From Gnetum montanum (taxonomy: Eukaryota > Streptophyta > Gnetopsida > Gnetales > Gnetaceae): 58,937 nt of DNA. This document shows positions 1-12,099 of the stretch, piece after piece; position 1 is the first letter of the stretch, and each line of letters opens with the position of its first letter. The stretch covers positions 273,721 to 332,657 of the forward strand of contig MNCI01004738.1 in NCBI GenBank assembly GCA_015680685.1, given 5' to 3'. Both the position numbers and the translations under genes were made by a program. Below the pieces are notes generated by a model. That model searched no databases. It had not been told where the DNA came from and was given only the letters and a program-made list of their open reading frames with translations.

Positions 1-1225
1 TGTACTCTTCCACACTTTCTCTTTTGCATAGCTCACCTTCTTCATTTGCTACTTGCTCCAACAAGCTACGTACTTCATGGGCTCTAAGTTGTGAGAGTCT
101 CCCTTGGGCATAAGTCCCAAGGGTTCTTCTAGGTTCATTCCTTAGCCCATCCACGATGTGGCGAAGTTGATCCCGTAGAGCGTACCCATGGCCCAGGCAA
201 CGATGTAACAATGTGTAATAGCAGGCCATGGCAGCATCCAAGGGTTTGTGTGTACCTTGCTTCCAGCCTTGAATCTGCTTACACAAATTGGACACTCTAG
301 AGTACGTTTGAAACTTCTCGTTAAACAATTCTAGCATTGTACTCCACCTCCTGATGGTTTCCAATTCTAAGGACCAGTACTAGCTCTCTGCTTCTTTGGT
401 GAGTGTCCTTGGGAACAACTTAAGTTTTTGCCACTCATTTTCTATATTCTTCAAGGCACAGGCATCGTGGAATGCCTATAAATGATTTTGCAGATCAACA
501 TTGTATCCCCCATCAAACCGTGGGATATTATTCATGTCTAATCGTTTGATCTGGCTATTCTTTAAATGCCTTGTGAGAATCATAACTACCTCTGTTATGT
601 CAAGCATACTTCGGGTTGTGAGTAGGGGCTCGTCATGATCGTCTCTTTCATGAAGCCTGTGATGTCTGCCTTATTCCCTACTCTCCCTACATCCTTGCCC
701 TTGTCCTCTCTCTCGACTTTCACATCAAGGTCTTTCAGCTTTCTTACTTTTATCCTCACCTTTATGTTCATGGTGGTTGCACCCAGATATGGAAGGAGAG
801 GATGAGTGATGTGAAGAAGGGGAAGAAGAAGGGGAACCATCGCCATGACGATGTTTCTTGCCTTCTCTTCGGCTGCTACGGCCCTGATCGTTGTGACGAT
901 CTAAGTGTCCATCCTTAGCATGAGTGGTTGTTCCCTCTGTGAATAGTTGGTGCTCATGGGCATCAGAACCATGGATATGTATCGTTGATCATAAGTTCTG
1001 ATACCCAACCTCCTCATCATCGTTAGGAGGGGAAACATCCTTTGCTAAAGAACCCGTGATAAAGGGTTCCTCGTCTCCTATTTCACTAAGGACATGCGGG
1101 GCCGTGCCCTTCGACAATGTATGTTGGCTCTCCTGCCTTAAGTCTCTCATATGTTGGGCATCTGTGGGATAATAATCCCTCATGTCAAAATCCTCTACAA
1201 CGTATTCAGCATATAGCTCGGTCAT
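1..1225 (-). pseudogene. A1 gag (capsid part), partial
   Basis: The frame encodes a retrotransposon capsid. Around 360-120 the minus strand reads QIQGWKQ, then GHGYALRDQL, then DGLRNEPRRTL, aligning with the A2 and A3 gag capsids (QIQGWKQ, GHGFSEERL, DGLRDATRETL). An acidic N-terminal part starts at an ATG at 1225, but the N-terminus differs from A2, and a start near 1323 (MNNCGGE) followed by a stop is also possible. Frameshifts and stops are present, so it is called a pseudogene. The zinc knuckle and everything after it lie outside the window. Confidence 0.75.
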
Positions 1226-1606
1226 GCCTATCTATGCCAAGGCACGGAAAAACATGTGAGAGATTGATCAATCTGGGGGGTAACACAATGTTACCTTGCA
1301 AATCTCTCCACCGCAGTTGTTCATCCTAATGAAGAAAAAAAGTAAAATTAGGAATATACTCATCGGGATGAGTATATGTCATCTTATATTAGGACTTGGC
1401 TAATTTTGGTTATGTTTTTTATCTTGCCAACTATCTCGTGTGTGGTCCTTAGGTGATGAGTTGCTCTTATAAGAAGAAGGCATTTTGATTGGTGTGCTAT
1501 TTCACCGTTATATAAATTTTTATCTCTTGATTAACCCGAAGGTTTGTTAAGGCTCACAACGATGTGAGTGATATCCCTTATGTTCTATTTGACGCACAAA
1601 CACTTA

Positions 1607-1626
1607 GTCCCCGGCAACGGCACCAA
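1607..1626 (-). promoter_or_regulatory. Primer-binding site, tRNA-Asp type (A1)
   Basis: The minus strand reads TTGGTGCCGTTGCCGGGGAC directly after the LTR end. It matches the complement of the 3' end of plant tRNA-Asp (TGGCGCCGTTGCCGGGGA) with one mismatch. This PBS is typical of Athila and Tat elements. It fixes the LTR border and the strand. Confidence 0.85.
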
Positions 1627-2642
1627 TGATGAGTGGCGAGGTACCCCTACACTCAACCATACGAAATGAGTGTAGCACACGCGATTCGGTCGAACTCCAC
1701 AGACTAAATGCCTAAATGCCCCATGGAACACTTTGGGTTAATCATTCATTGTCTTCCCAGACTTACTTGTTGTTGTCACAGTGTATGGTTAAGTAAGTCC
1801 AAGGTATATGATTTTTTTGGTCTTTTATGATTTTATGTCTTCTATACTAAGAGTGAAGGGTTGAGAAACTAGCTAAGTCTAACTAATGTCCTAAGTTTAA
1901 ACCATTCTCACTTACCGTACACACCTTGAACTATGCAACTGTGGCTACCAAACGCTAATCGTTACTAGGATCACCACACGTAATGCACGTGCTCGAAGTG
2001 GTCGTACTGAGGCACCTAACTAGGAAGAAAGGGTTGAGAGAATCTATCTAGCCTACGTGCAATAAGTAGCCGAATCCTTGACTAACCGTACACATCTGCC
2101 ATGCACGACTACCACTGGGATTACCAAGTGTAGATCCTAGATACACCACTGGGTTACCAAGTAGTCACACAAGATTCTTGTAATCAAGTCGTACTCATAC
2201 CGCATGCGACGAGCAACCGATTCCTTGACTAACCATACACTTCCTTAGATGCTCGTAATCAAGTCGTACTCGTACCGCATTCTAGGAAAGCAATAAATAA
2301 CATTAAATAAAATCCTATTCCATGCACTACAAGATTTATCCAATCAAGTTCATCTTTATTGCCATACACAACTTGCATTCAGGTACAAAGTTGCTTGAAT
2401 AAAGATCCATTCACTCTAGGACTCCTACTACGGGCACATGGAAAATAATCTATCAGCACATGGAAAATAATCTATCTCTGGAGTGATCAAACCACCAGAG
2501 TTTTTCTACTTCTAAACCAGGATGAGAAATGAGGGGAGTGCCACCTCTTATTTATAGATTTGACAGTGGACCACGATATCACGTACATGATATCGCAGGG
2601 GACAACGCGATATTGCGATGGCAACGATATCGCGTCTCATCA
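1627..2642 (-). repeat. A1 long terminal repeat (family A, GATATC subtype)
   Basis: The repeat begins TGATGAGTGG and ends CTCATCA on the plus strand (TG...CA). On the minus strand U3 opens with four copies of a GCGATATCGC-like palindrome (plus-strand positions 2573-2582, 2587-2596, 2607-2616, 2624-2633). A TATAAATAAGAGG promoter core follows (complement near 2544-2557), then an AATAAAGAT poly(A) signal (complement near 2355), then U5 ending in TATGGTTGAG and ACTCATCA. These landmarks occur in the same order in the LTRs at 10272, 45071, 51643 and 55277. Confidence 0.85.
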
Positions 2643-3574
2643 TTAGCCTATAAACTAGGAAGAGAAAATAGAGTAAGAAATAAAGCTTACACACAATGTT
2701 TTGGTTGAGATTCTTAACTTCCTAGGCTTAAATGTTGATAGTTAACTCAATATTAACTATGGGTGGATCCCATAAATTACTAGCCAAGATATCTTAAGTT
2801 TTACATGTTGCAGGAGAGAAATTGATAAAGAAATTAAGCCCCATACCCTATCAAAACTAGTCCTTTACCTCATATGCTACTCCATCTAGTCCCACATACT
2901 TTGGCAACATGTGGGGTAGTGCTTGGAATAAAGGAAAGCCAAAACTAGCTCATAAGGTATCAGAAAAAGGTCCCACACATTGCAGATCAGTCTTGGGATG
3001 CCCACACCTTATGAAATCAAGTCCCACACACTATGCCAATGTGTGGGATAGCATGTGAGGAATATACCAATTATCAACACCTTCATATAGTCTCATATGC
3101 TGATTGATGAATCCCATAAGACCTAGAAAAAAATCATAAAAAATTCTATACATTATGAGAGGGAAATTAACTAGAAAATTAATCACATACCTCACATATG
3201 AACATGAAATTGATCTCTATGGTTCCACACACTGTCAAATTGGTCAAACTAACTAATAGGTGGGCCTCAAAACTCTAGAACTAAACAACCAAGAGCCTCA
3301 TATTCTAGGCAAAGGAAATCGATAGGAAAATTAACTCCTACACTATCAAACTTTGGTTCTTGGCTCATATGCTGCCCTCATTAGTTTCACACATTGTGCC
3401 ACTATATGGGATAGCATGTGAAACACAAAGCAATAATTAACTTGATTGATATGGATCATATGATGCCTAGGATAATCAAGTAAGCCCTAAACCTCTCCTT
3501 CATAGCCTATATGTTGATATACAAAGCCAAAAAATTCATAAACTTACTCATAATTCCTCATAAAATGCATATCC

Positions 3575-3835
3575 ATGCCTCACGCGCTATGGATCTAGCC
3601 AAAGAAGCTTACACAATTTTCACACATGTCCTAAATACTATGGATGTAGCCCAAGAAGCTCACATGCTAACCACATAGGCCCCACATGATGTAGATGTAG
3701 TTCAAGAAGCCCACACAGGTCCACATGCTACGGATGTAGCCTAAGAAGCACACACATAACCCACATAGGTCCCACACACTATGAATGTGTCATATGATGT
3801 CCACATGCTATGGAAACAACCCCCATATGCTAGGA
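3575..3835. repeat. Degenerate tandem repeat, unit about 60 bp
   Basis: At least four successive units contain a core like GCTATGGATGTAGCCCAAGA followed by AGC(T/C)CACACA. Spacing and sequence vary, so this is an old, diverged array. No coding potential is visible. Confidence 0.55.
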
Positions 3836-3959
3836 ACACAAATTTTTAGATTTTTTAAATAACTTGACCATAAAAAACCATTATTATTGCCTTTTATACC
3901 TAGATTCCATTATATTTTTTCCTATTTTGACCACAAAATGACCAAAGGATTAAATATTA

Positions 3960-4490
3960 TTATTTAATATCATTTTTAATCTCATTCAAGTTATTTAACC
4001 TTATTTGATTTTATTTTGACATCATTTGATATCATTTAACATCATTTAATATCATTTTACATTATTTTGACACTATTTGGCTTTGTTGGACATCATTTTG
4101 ATATCATTTGATATTGTTTGACATCATTTGACCTTATTTTACCTCATTTAGATGATATTTGGCATAATTCATACTTTTTTGACCTAATTCTACATCATTT
4201 GACATCATTCAATGTCATTTGACATTATTTGAGCTTCATTAGACCTCATTTTGCATCATTTTGCATTATTTTGACCTCATTTGGCCCTTACTTAATCTCA
4301 TTCTTCATCATTTTGCATTCTTTGACCCGAGTTCTATCTTGTTTCAACTTAATCAACCTTCGTATACCTTAGTTTATACTATTGTAACCTTGCTTAGTCT
4401 TATCTTCCCTTTTTTCTTGCTTTTTTTTAAGCCTATTTTGCTTTATTATGCTTTATTACTAAATTATTTTGCATTATTTTAACAATTTTT
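3960..4490. repeat. Low-complexity repeat of CATCATTTGA-like units
   Basis: About 500 bp is dominated by variants of ATCATTTGACATC and CATTATTTTGACC. The open frame at 4261-4482 is a by-product of this composition (runs of Leu, Phe and Tyr) and is not reported as a gene. Confidence 0.65.
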
Positions 4491-4540
4491 TATGATTATA
4501 CCATTCAAATGCTAGTTAATATGCTTTTTTTGGCATGCAA

Positions 4541-7500
4541 GATCAAACTATGGATAAATGAGCACAATTTGACCTATCTCTAATCCTGAATGGGCCCTAT
4601 GATGATGTCAAATAACTAATTAACCTTCAATATGAAGATCTTGAAACTGGGAGCCTATTCGACCACATAGACTCAATAGAGAAGTTTGTGGAATTGCCTA
4701 ATTACATATACAAAACCCTTAACTTAGAGGCTAGAAACATTCTGGAGGATTCTCTAGTTGAAGTTCCTATCATAACCTAAAGTGGTAAGAATAAAATCCT
4801 AAAATTTAGTTTCTCACCTGAATCCCAGTTAACCCAAGACATCACCAAGATCCTCCATGATAACATTAAGGCCTTTACATGATCATACAAAGATATGCCA
4901 AGACTAAACCCATACTTAGTTCAACATAACATCATACTTGACCCTAGCATCAAGCCTATTAAACAAAAAGTACACAAGATTGAACTAGATTTAGCCCTAG
5001 CAGTCCACAATGAGATCAAGAAACTTTACCAAGTGGGTTTCATCCATGTTGTCAATTACACTAATTGGATGTCCAACATAGTTTTAGTCCCTAAGAAGAA
5101 TGGGAGTATTCATCTTTGTATTGATTTTCATGACCTTAACAAGGTAATCATTAAAGATGATTTTCCTTTATCTAGTATTGATCAACTTATCAATACCATA
5201 GTTAGAAAAACCTTATTATCCTTTATGGATGGATTCTCAAGATACAAAAAATCAAGGATTAACCCAGAGCATCAAGTCTATATAACCTTCATGACCCCTT
5301 AGGGAACCTTCTATTACACAATGATGTCATTTGGTCTAAATAATGTAGGTGCAACTTATCAATGGGCCATGACTTATATCTTTAGTGACTATATGGTAAG
5401 ATTGCTTAATGATTATGTTAATAATATAGCCATAAAGTTCAAAATGGCTAGTGATCATGCACATGATTTAAACTTGGTCCTTCAATGATGTCTCAAGTAT
5501 GAACTTAGACTTGATCCTAGTAAATGTATCGTTGGCGTTAAAACCAAGAAAATGCTTAGTTTCATAGTATCAAAGGCAAGAATATGAGTTGATCCTGATA
5601 AGGTTAAGGCCATAACAAATTTTTTAGCATCCAACAACCTCAAGGAACTATGAGGTTTATAATACAAATTACAATTTATTCATTGGTTCATCTCAAGGCT
5701 CACGAACAAGCTACAATCTATGCAATACTTACTCAAGAAGAAAGTTCACTATGAGTGAACTGACCAATGCCAAGAAGCCTTTGATAGCATCAAGCAAGAG
5801 TTGGCTCAGTTGCCCACAATGTATTCTCCTTAGAAAGATAAGTCATTCTACATCTACCTTATAATCTTTGAAACATCCATAGCATCTTTGCTTTATCAAA
5901 AATGTGATGATGAAGTAGAGTTACCTATCTACTACGTAAGACATGCATTGGTAGCTTATGAGACGTAATACACTAAGGTCAAAAAGCACTACCTAGCATT
6001 AGTCTTCTCTTTGAAAAAATGAAGATACTATCTCTTTAGGAGCCAAGTCAATGTCATATGCAAGGACAATGTATTGACAACTATCACAACCAACATTTAT
6101 GGGAGTAGCTGAATAGCTTAGTGGAAGGCCATAATAGCCAAGTTCAACCTACATTACATCTTCCAAGCCTTAGTACAAGTTCAATTGATAGCCACACAAC
6201 TCACTACATCCCTGATTAAGGATAATGTAACCATAGATCTTGAATTTCCTAATGAATATGTCAAAATTGTTAACAAAGTAGCCAAAGGTTATGAGGCCAT
6301 CATGCACTTTGACAGACCTCTAACTGCACATGGAGTCAGTGCTAATGTCATCATAACACTTCCCTCTGGTAAGATCCAATCCTTTTCCTATTCTTTCAAG
6401 TTCCTCTATACCAACAACATGGCAAAGTATGTAGAGTTAATTAGAGGGATGATGATAGCTTGTGAACATGGAATTACATGTCTGATGATAAAGAGTAACT
6501 CTCAATTAGTAATCAACTAAATAACTAAAGTATATGCATGCAAAGCTAAACATTTACAACCTCACTGTGACTTAGCCAAAACACTTGTACTATATTTTAT
6601 AGACATTAACATACAACACATTTCCCAAGCTAAGAACACACTAGCTAATGTCATTATAAGTATGATGCCTAATGTGTTTAGCAAGTTACCTTCCATGATA
6701 TAAAATTGAACTCTACCCATCACATAGAATACTAAAGATAATTCTATAACCACAATAGATAATATTTCTCAACAAGAGTGGTACGATGAAATCAAGTTTT
6801 ACCTCATACATGATGAACCTTCAAAAAACCTAACTACCCCTCAAAAATATGCTATATGTAAATGATCAAATAAATATGTCATTATAGCCAATAACACATT
6901 ATGTTGAAGGTCCGGTGATGGTGTATAGTTAGTACGTGTGAGCAAGGCAGAAGTTCATACAATCCTAAAACAAGTACATTGGGTCATATGTGGGGAACAT
7001 ATAGGAGCTAGAGCCATGGCCATCAAAATTAGATGCTTAGGATACTATTGGTCTATATAGAAATCGACTATCTACAAAAGGTAAAAACTTGTGACATCTA
7101 CCAATGGTACAACAACGTAATACACATGCCACTAACTAAGTTACATACTACTCAGATTACATGGTCATTTCAAAAATGGGGGATTGACATAATTGAACCA
7201 ATAATCCTAATTCCTTCATATGGCATAGCTTCATCATCACTGCAATCAAGTATTTTACAAAGTGACCTGAAGCTATTCCTCTGAGGAAAACAACATCACA
7301 ACAAGTCTATAAATTCATATTAGATAACATAGCATCCAATTGTGGCCTACCTTTAACCATTATCATAGATAATGGACCTAAGTTTAGTATTCAAAAAATA
7401 CAAACCTTTTATCAAAGATTAAACATAAGCATTTCTTTTCATCACCCTACTATCCACAAGCCAATGGCCAAGTTGAATCCAGTAACAAGGTCATCATTAA

Positions 7501-8020
7501 CTTCCTAAAGAAAATGCTAAGAAATGGCAAACATAAATTACATGAACAACTCTTGTATGTACTTTATACCTATAGAATAATCTTTAGAACTACAATTGGT
7601 GCCACCCCTTATAGCTTGGTTTATGGATCCAAAGCTATTTTACCTCTTGAGTTGCAAGTTTGATCTTTAAGGGTTGCTCCATCTGACTACATCAATGATG
7701 AGTAGAATAATGAGCTGCATACCATTGACCTTGATTTAGTGAAAGAGAAAAAAATACAAATATTTTTCAATATTAAACAATCTCAAAAGAAGAAAAAACA
7801 GCATCACCGTCATGGTCCTAACAAGTAGAAAGTCAACAAAGTAGATCTTGTCCTCAAGGCCATTCATAAACATGCAGAAAAATTTTGGGCCAATTAGAAA
7901 GGACCTTTCTAGGTTACCAAATCCTATGACAATAGAGTATTCAAGTTGTTCAACATGGATGGAAATGAATTGATCAATCTGGAAAATGATTCTTATCTCA
8001 AACTTTATTATAGCTAACAT
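4541..8020 (+). pseudogene. Element C: Tat-like Ty3/gypsy pol (RT, RNase H, second RNase H, integrase), decayed
   Basis: An ancient pol reads left to right. The connection and RT start (about 4860-5470) contain KDMPRLNPYLVQH, VLVPKKNGSIHLCIDF, MSFGLNNVGATYQ and LDPSKCIVGV. An RNase H region follows (about 5800-6130, YYVRHALVAYET). A second, archaeal-type RNase H (6185-6520) has FDRPLTAHGV, then FLYTNNMAKYVELIRG, then IKSNSQLV, which is diagnostic of the Tat lineage. Integrase pieces (about 6930-7680) include CDIYQWY, KWGIDII, DNGPKFS and a C-terminal region near 7800-7990. Stops are frequent and many fit CGA to TGA or CAG to TAG change. The YxDD catalytic box is not intact, and LTRs were not found. 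Confidence 0.8.
6185..6520 (+). pseudogene. Second (archaeal-type) RNase H domain of element C
   Basis: This is the longest open piece of the element. Order of motifs: FDRPLTAHGVSANVIITLPS near residues 40-60, TNNMAKYVELIRGMMIACEHG near 77-97, and an SNSQLV end. In Tat elements this domain sits between the ordinary RNase H and integrase, as here. The canonical first Asp is followed by 'RPLTAHG' rather than 'GA/S..GxG', and the frame closes at a TAA, so it is unlikely to be active. Confidence 0.7.
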
Positions 8021-10271
8021 TGATCTATTTGCTTGTAGCCTTTGTTTGTCTTTGTTCACAAGTTTGGATGAATGATTGATGTTGATCACTCTAGTAGCAT
8101 ATAGCAAGTGAGCCTACATGATTCTCTATCTTTTTAACCTTTCAAACTACTACAAACTTTGTATAAATCTACATAGCAAGATACAAAGCTCACATACTCT
8201 ACCAATTGTAACTAATGGTGGCCTATATTTTTTTATTATCTCATGTAACAACATCTAATCTCTAGTAATGACATGTATTCTTTGACTTATTTTCTTGTAC
8301 TCTTAGTGTTGTGCTTGTAGGATGACCTTGAAGTCATCACAGAGGTGTAACTCATCATAGCAATAAGTCACCATGTGATCTCGATCCACAAGACTTTCTT
8401 AGCTTGTTCGATTTTGCCAACAATGCTTACCCTATACCATCTCAGTTACTCCTTCTAAGCCATAACTCCATAGATAAACTTTAGCCTTCCTTATCTTGTT
8501 AATAATGAAAACCAATGTTCAACAGTCATACACCATGACCATGCAATATTCTCAACATGCTTAGTCATCAAGTTTGCTGAATGTAACACATTTCATGTAG
8601 TGAGAAATAGAATTCAGCTTTGGAAGAGAAACCCAATGAAGGTTTCACTCCCAAAAAAAAGGGAAAAAATGCCAAGAAATCAAAGAGGTCAATTTAGCCT
8701 AAAGTCAAGAAAATTAATCACTTTCAAAAAAAGAGAGAGCCACATGGATAAAGAAGCCCAAGAATGAAGTGCTAATTCTTCTAAACATCATTGAGTAACT
8801 AGCAATTCACGCATGAAGCAAGAAGATCTCTTCAATCAAGAAATATGTTACCACCATGCCATAACCATGATGTCAACATTTGGAATTCTTTATTAGCCCA
8901 TGTGATTATATCCATTATCTCACCTAAAACCCTTAACATCTTATTTTAGTTCTATTCCACCATCATGAGCACTCCTTGGCATAGTTCGATAGTTGCAGAA
9001 TCAAGTGTAGGAAGAGAGCATTATTGATGAGTTTGTGATGATGTTCCACATTCTTTTTTGATGTCTTTTAGGTCAATCTTCCAAACATTAATAAGTAGGA
9101 TCCAATGAAACACCTCATGGAAAATTCATGTTGCTTATAAGAAGCCTGGTAGCCAAATTTATCTCATGTAATTTGATAGAAATTCAAGAGCAGAAACAAT
9201 TGCCTTGTTTTCCCATTAAAAATCTTATCCTATGATATTATTTTAGCCAAAATATGTAAACTAAAATTCATGATCCATAAGCTTTGAGTTTTATTATGTC
9301 AGTGTATGAGAGCCAAAAAGCTAAAAAATTGCCAAAACTGGCATCAAAAGTCAAAAACGCTAGTGGTTTATACATTACAATTTTGGATCATGAAAATGAC
9401 CCAAATACACTATGTAACCATCCCAAATACATGTGGAAATGTTACTAACACAAAAATAGTGAATTTGAGGCCTACTTAACCTAAATCAAGCACCATTTTT
9501 CAGATCTTTTGGTGCATTTTTGGTAGAGAGATCACCTAGTAGCAATAGAGCAAAAATTTTTGCAGTCTTTTTCAACGTAGATCACTTGAGTATTAGACCC
9601 TATAGAATCATTGATTGCAATGTAGATCAATTGAAAGAGAAGTGTAGATCCATGTGTAGAACACATTCTACATCCTACACTAGTTATTTATGGATATTTT
9701 CTATTCTTAAGCTTTTTAAAAGCCTCGATCTATACCTTCCTAGAAAAATTTACAATATTAAATACAAAGCTTTGAAATTGTTTTATTTGCCCTATTTTCA
9801 CATATTTTATACATCTCTCATTTTTTTCTTGGATTCAGCATTGTATTATCTCTTCATATGTTGCAATTCATTTATATTTTATCTCACCTGGTAACATATT
9901 TTTAAGTCCTTAAGGGATCAGCAAGACCGCTTAAGGCACCTCACATCCTTTTGAGGCCCATGGATCTTAGGGTTAAAACTGTTCACATAGATTTTTTCAA
10001 ATTTCCAACATTGATTTTTTCTATCATCACAACTTGATTTTTCCCCCTTTCATTGGGTACAATATCATGAGTTATTTTTAGTTTTATTTGAAAGAACCAT
10101 AGAGTATTTATGATGCAAATCTCTTATTGCTAGAAATGAAATGGGTGGATGTTGTAGACTCATTGCCTTATACCATTATGTAGTTGACAATTTATTACTA
10201 TAGAACATGATCCTAGAAACAAAGTTGGTCTAATCATAGAAATAACAATTCTAATGCACTACATTTTGTAG
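8021..10271. other. Non-coding tail, probably the 3' part of element C; nothing definite
   Basis: AT-rich sequence with scattered stops. A purine-rich stretch near 8650-8672 (CCCAAAAAAAAGGGAAAAAA) could be a decayed polypurine tract, but no LTR could be paired with it. The plus frame at 9520-9894 has no recognisable motif and is not called a gene. Confidence 0.45.
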
Positions 10272-11621
10272 TGATGAGTGGCAAAGTACAAACACTCAAC
10301 CATACGAATACGAGCATTACACGCACGATCTGGTCAAACTCTATAGACTAAGTGCCTACACGCCTCATGGAACACTTAAGGTTAATTATTTGTTGTCTTC
10401 CCAAACTTACTTGTATTTTTCATGGTGTATGGTTAAGTAAGTCTGAGGTATGTGATTTTTATATATTTTATGTTTTATCTCCTATGCTGATAAGGTGAAG
10501 GGTGAAGAGACTAATTACTAACTTTAACTAACTAACTAAGTCTGAATTAACCTAGCATCAGCATCCGTTCCCACTTACCGTTCACACCCTAAACCAATGC
10601 AACCTTGGTTACCAAATGCTAATCGTTGCTGGGATCACCAAACGTAACGCACGTGCTCGAAGTGGTCGTACTGAGACACTTAACTAGGAGNNNNNNNNNN
10701 NNNNNNNNNNNNNNNNNNNNNNNNNNNNNNNNNNNNNNNNNNNNNNNNNNNNNNNNNNNNNNNNNNNNNNNNNNNNNNNNNNNNNNNNNNNNNNNNNNNN
10801 NNNNNNNNNNNNNNNNNNNNNNNNNNNNNNNNNNNNNNNNNNNNNNNNNNNNNNNNNNNNNNNNNNNNNNNNNNNNNNNNNNNNNNNNNNNNNNNNNNNN
10901 NNNNNNNNNNNNNNNNNNNNNNNNNNNNNNNNNNNNNNNNNNNNNNNNNNNNNNNNNNNNNNNNNNNNNNNNNNNNNNNNNNNNNNNNNNNNNNNNNNNN
11001 NNNNNNNNNNNNNNNNNNNNNNNNNNNNNNNNNNNNNNNNNNNNNNNNNNNNNNNNNNNNNNNNNNNNNNNNNNNNNNNNNNNNNNNNNNNNNNNNNNNN
11101 NNNNNNNNNNNNNNNNNNNNNNNNNNNNNNNNNNNNNNNNNNNNNNNNNNNNNNNNNNNNNNNNNNNNNNNNNNNNNGGTACTAAATGCACTTAACTATG
11201 GGAGAAGGGTTGAGAAAGATTTAATCAACTAATAAAGCATTTAAATGATAAACAATAAATAATAGTAAGTAAATCCTATTTAGCCTATTCCATGCACTGC
11301 AAGGTTTATCCAAGAAGTTCCTCTTTATTGCCGTACACAAACATGTGTTTAGGTACAATATTTGCTTGAATAAAGATCCGTTCACTTTGGAGCTCCTACT
11401 GTGGGCACATGGAAAATATTCTATCTCTAGAGAGGTAAAACTGCCAGAGTTTCGCTAAGGGTCTAGATCTAGATGAGAAAAAAAGGGAGAGTTGCCTCTT
11501 ATTTATAGACTTGGCGGCGCACCGCGATATCGCGTACGTGATATTGTGTGGGATGCAATATTGCAGCGGACGTAATATCGCGTACGTGATATTGCAGCCC
11601 ATGCGATATCGCGTCCCATCA
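10272..11621 (-). mobile_element. Lone family-A LTR (A5) with target duplication TGTAG
   Basis: The sequence starts TGATGAGTGG and ends CCCATCA, and both flanks carry TGTAG (10267-10271 and 11622-11626). This is what a solo LTR leaves after recombination between two LTRs. Orientation is minus. The U3 end holds six GCGATATCGC-like units (11524-11612), and the TATAAATAAGAGG core is seen as its complement near 11495. Because an assembly gap interrupts the LTR, a full element collapsed inside the gap cannot be excluded. Confidence 0.8.
10691..11177. other. Assembly gap (487 N)
   Basis: A run of N inside the A5 LTR. Left of the gap the sequence matches A1 LTR near 2018 (TAACTAGGA); right of it the sequence matches near 2290-2340 (CAATAAATA, CCTATTCCATGCACT). 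About 270 bp would be expected from A1, so the gap length is either nominal or hides extra sequence. Open frames crossing it are artefacts. Confidence 0.95.
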
Positions 11622-12099
11622 TGTAGTAATGGCAATCAACAAGAATAACAAGTAAAACTTGAAAACTTCAAAATTGTAAAAATACATATGATGTTACCAA
11701 TAAAAGAAAATTAAATAAAATAAAGGAAAATATAGAATAAATTTAAAATTTTCAAGAAAATGAAACATATAAAAATATTAGTTGAAAATAATTAACAATG
11801 ATGTAAAATAAAAAAGAGAAAATTTTATCCCCTTCAAGGTGTTAAGTTAGATGATGTTCTCCCTCATGAATAACTTGAGAGGAGAAGATTCTAAAAATAG
11901 AGCATGCTTGTCCATATGTTAAGATATCATGGTTGGTCCTAGTTGCTTGAAATTATTTAAGGGATTTTAATTATTGGATGTTGACTAACATGTGCTTTTG
12001 GGAATTTGTTAGGTGGTAAATTATCATAATCCCAGAAGGAAACGTTAAATGCATGATGTATGATCCTTCTCACAATCTTTGAAACTTGGTTTCTTGAGA

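Larger units (their letters stand above)
1..2642 (-). mobile_element. Element A1: family-A LTR retrotransposon (Athila-like), truncated by the window edge
   Basis: Reading on the minus strand, the order is LTR (2642-1627), a tRNA-Asp primer-binding site (1626-1607), a leader, then a gag-like frame running off the window at base 1. The same LTR type and gag capsid recur at 45071-52514 and 55277-58937, which defines the family. Its lineage is assigned from A4, a related copy with Athila-like RT and integrase. The other LTR and any pol would lie left of base 1, so autonomy cannot be judged here. The flank after 2642 shows no certain target-site duplication because the left end is missing. Confidence 0.85.
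2643..4540. other. Spacer without recognisable genes; degenerate repeats
   Basis: No coding frame with recognisable homology was seen. The left part (2820-3840) is rich in CCCACAC/GTGTGGG pieces and a degenerate repeat around 'ATGGATGTAGCCCAAGAAGC'. The right part (3960-4490) is a low-complexity block of CATCATTTGA-like units. It could be a decayed 5' region of the Tat-like element that follows, but no LTR or primer site was found. Confidence 0.6.

Noticed and set aside
9520-9894. 124-codon plus-strand frame
   Set aside because: No motif, composition like the surroundings, no homology recognised; left as spacer.
10619-11195. Two long open frames on opposite strands
   Set aside because: They consist almost wholly of N and reflect the assembly gap.
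11524-11612. Regularly repeated palindromes suggestive of a CRISPR array
   Set aside because: The units are short, of uneven spacing, inside an LTR of a plant retroelement, and lack unique spacers of constant length.
11396-11635. 79-codon minus-strand frame
   Set aside because: It lies across the U3 palindrome array of the A5 LTR and encodes repeated peptides only because of the repeats.
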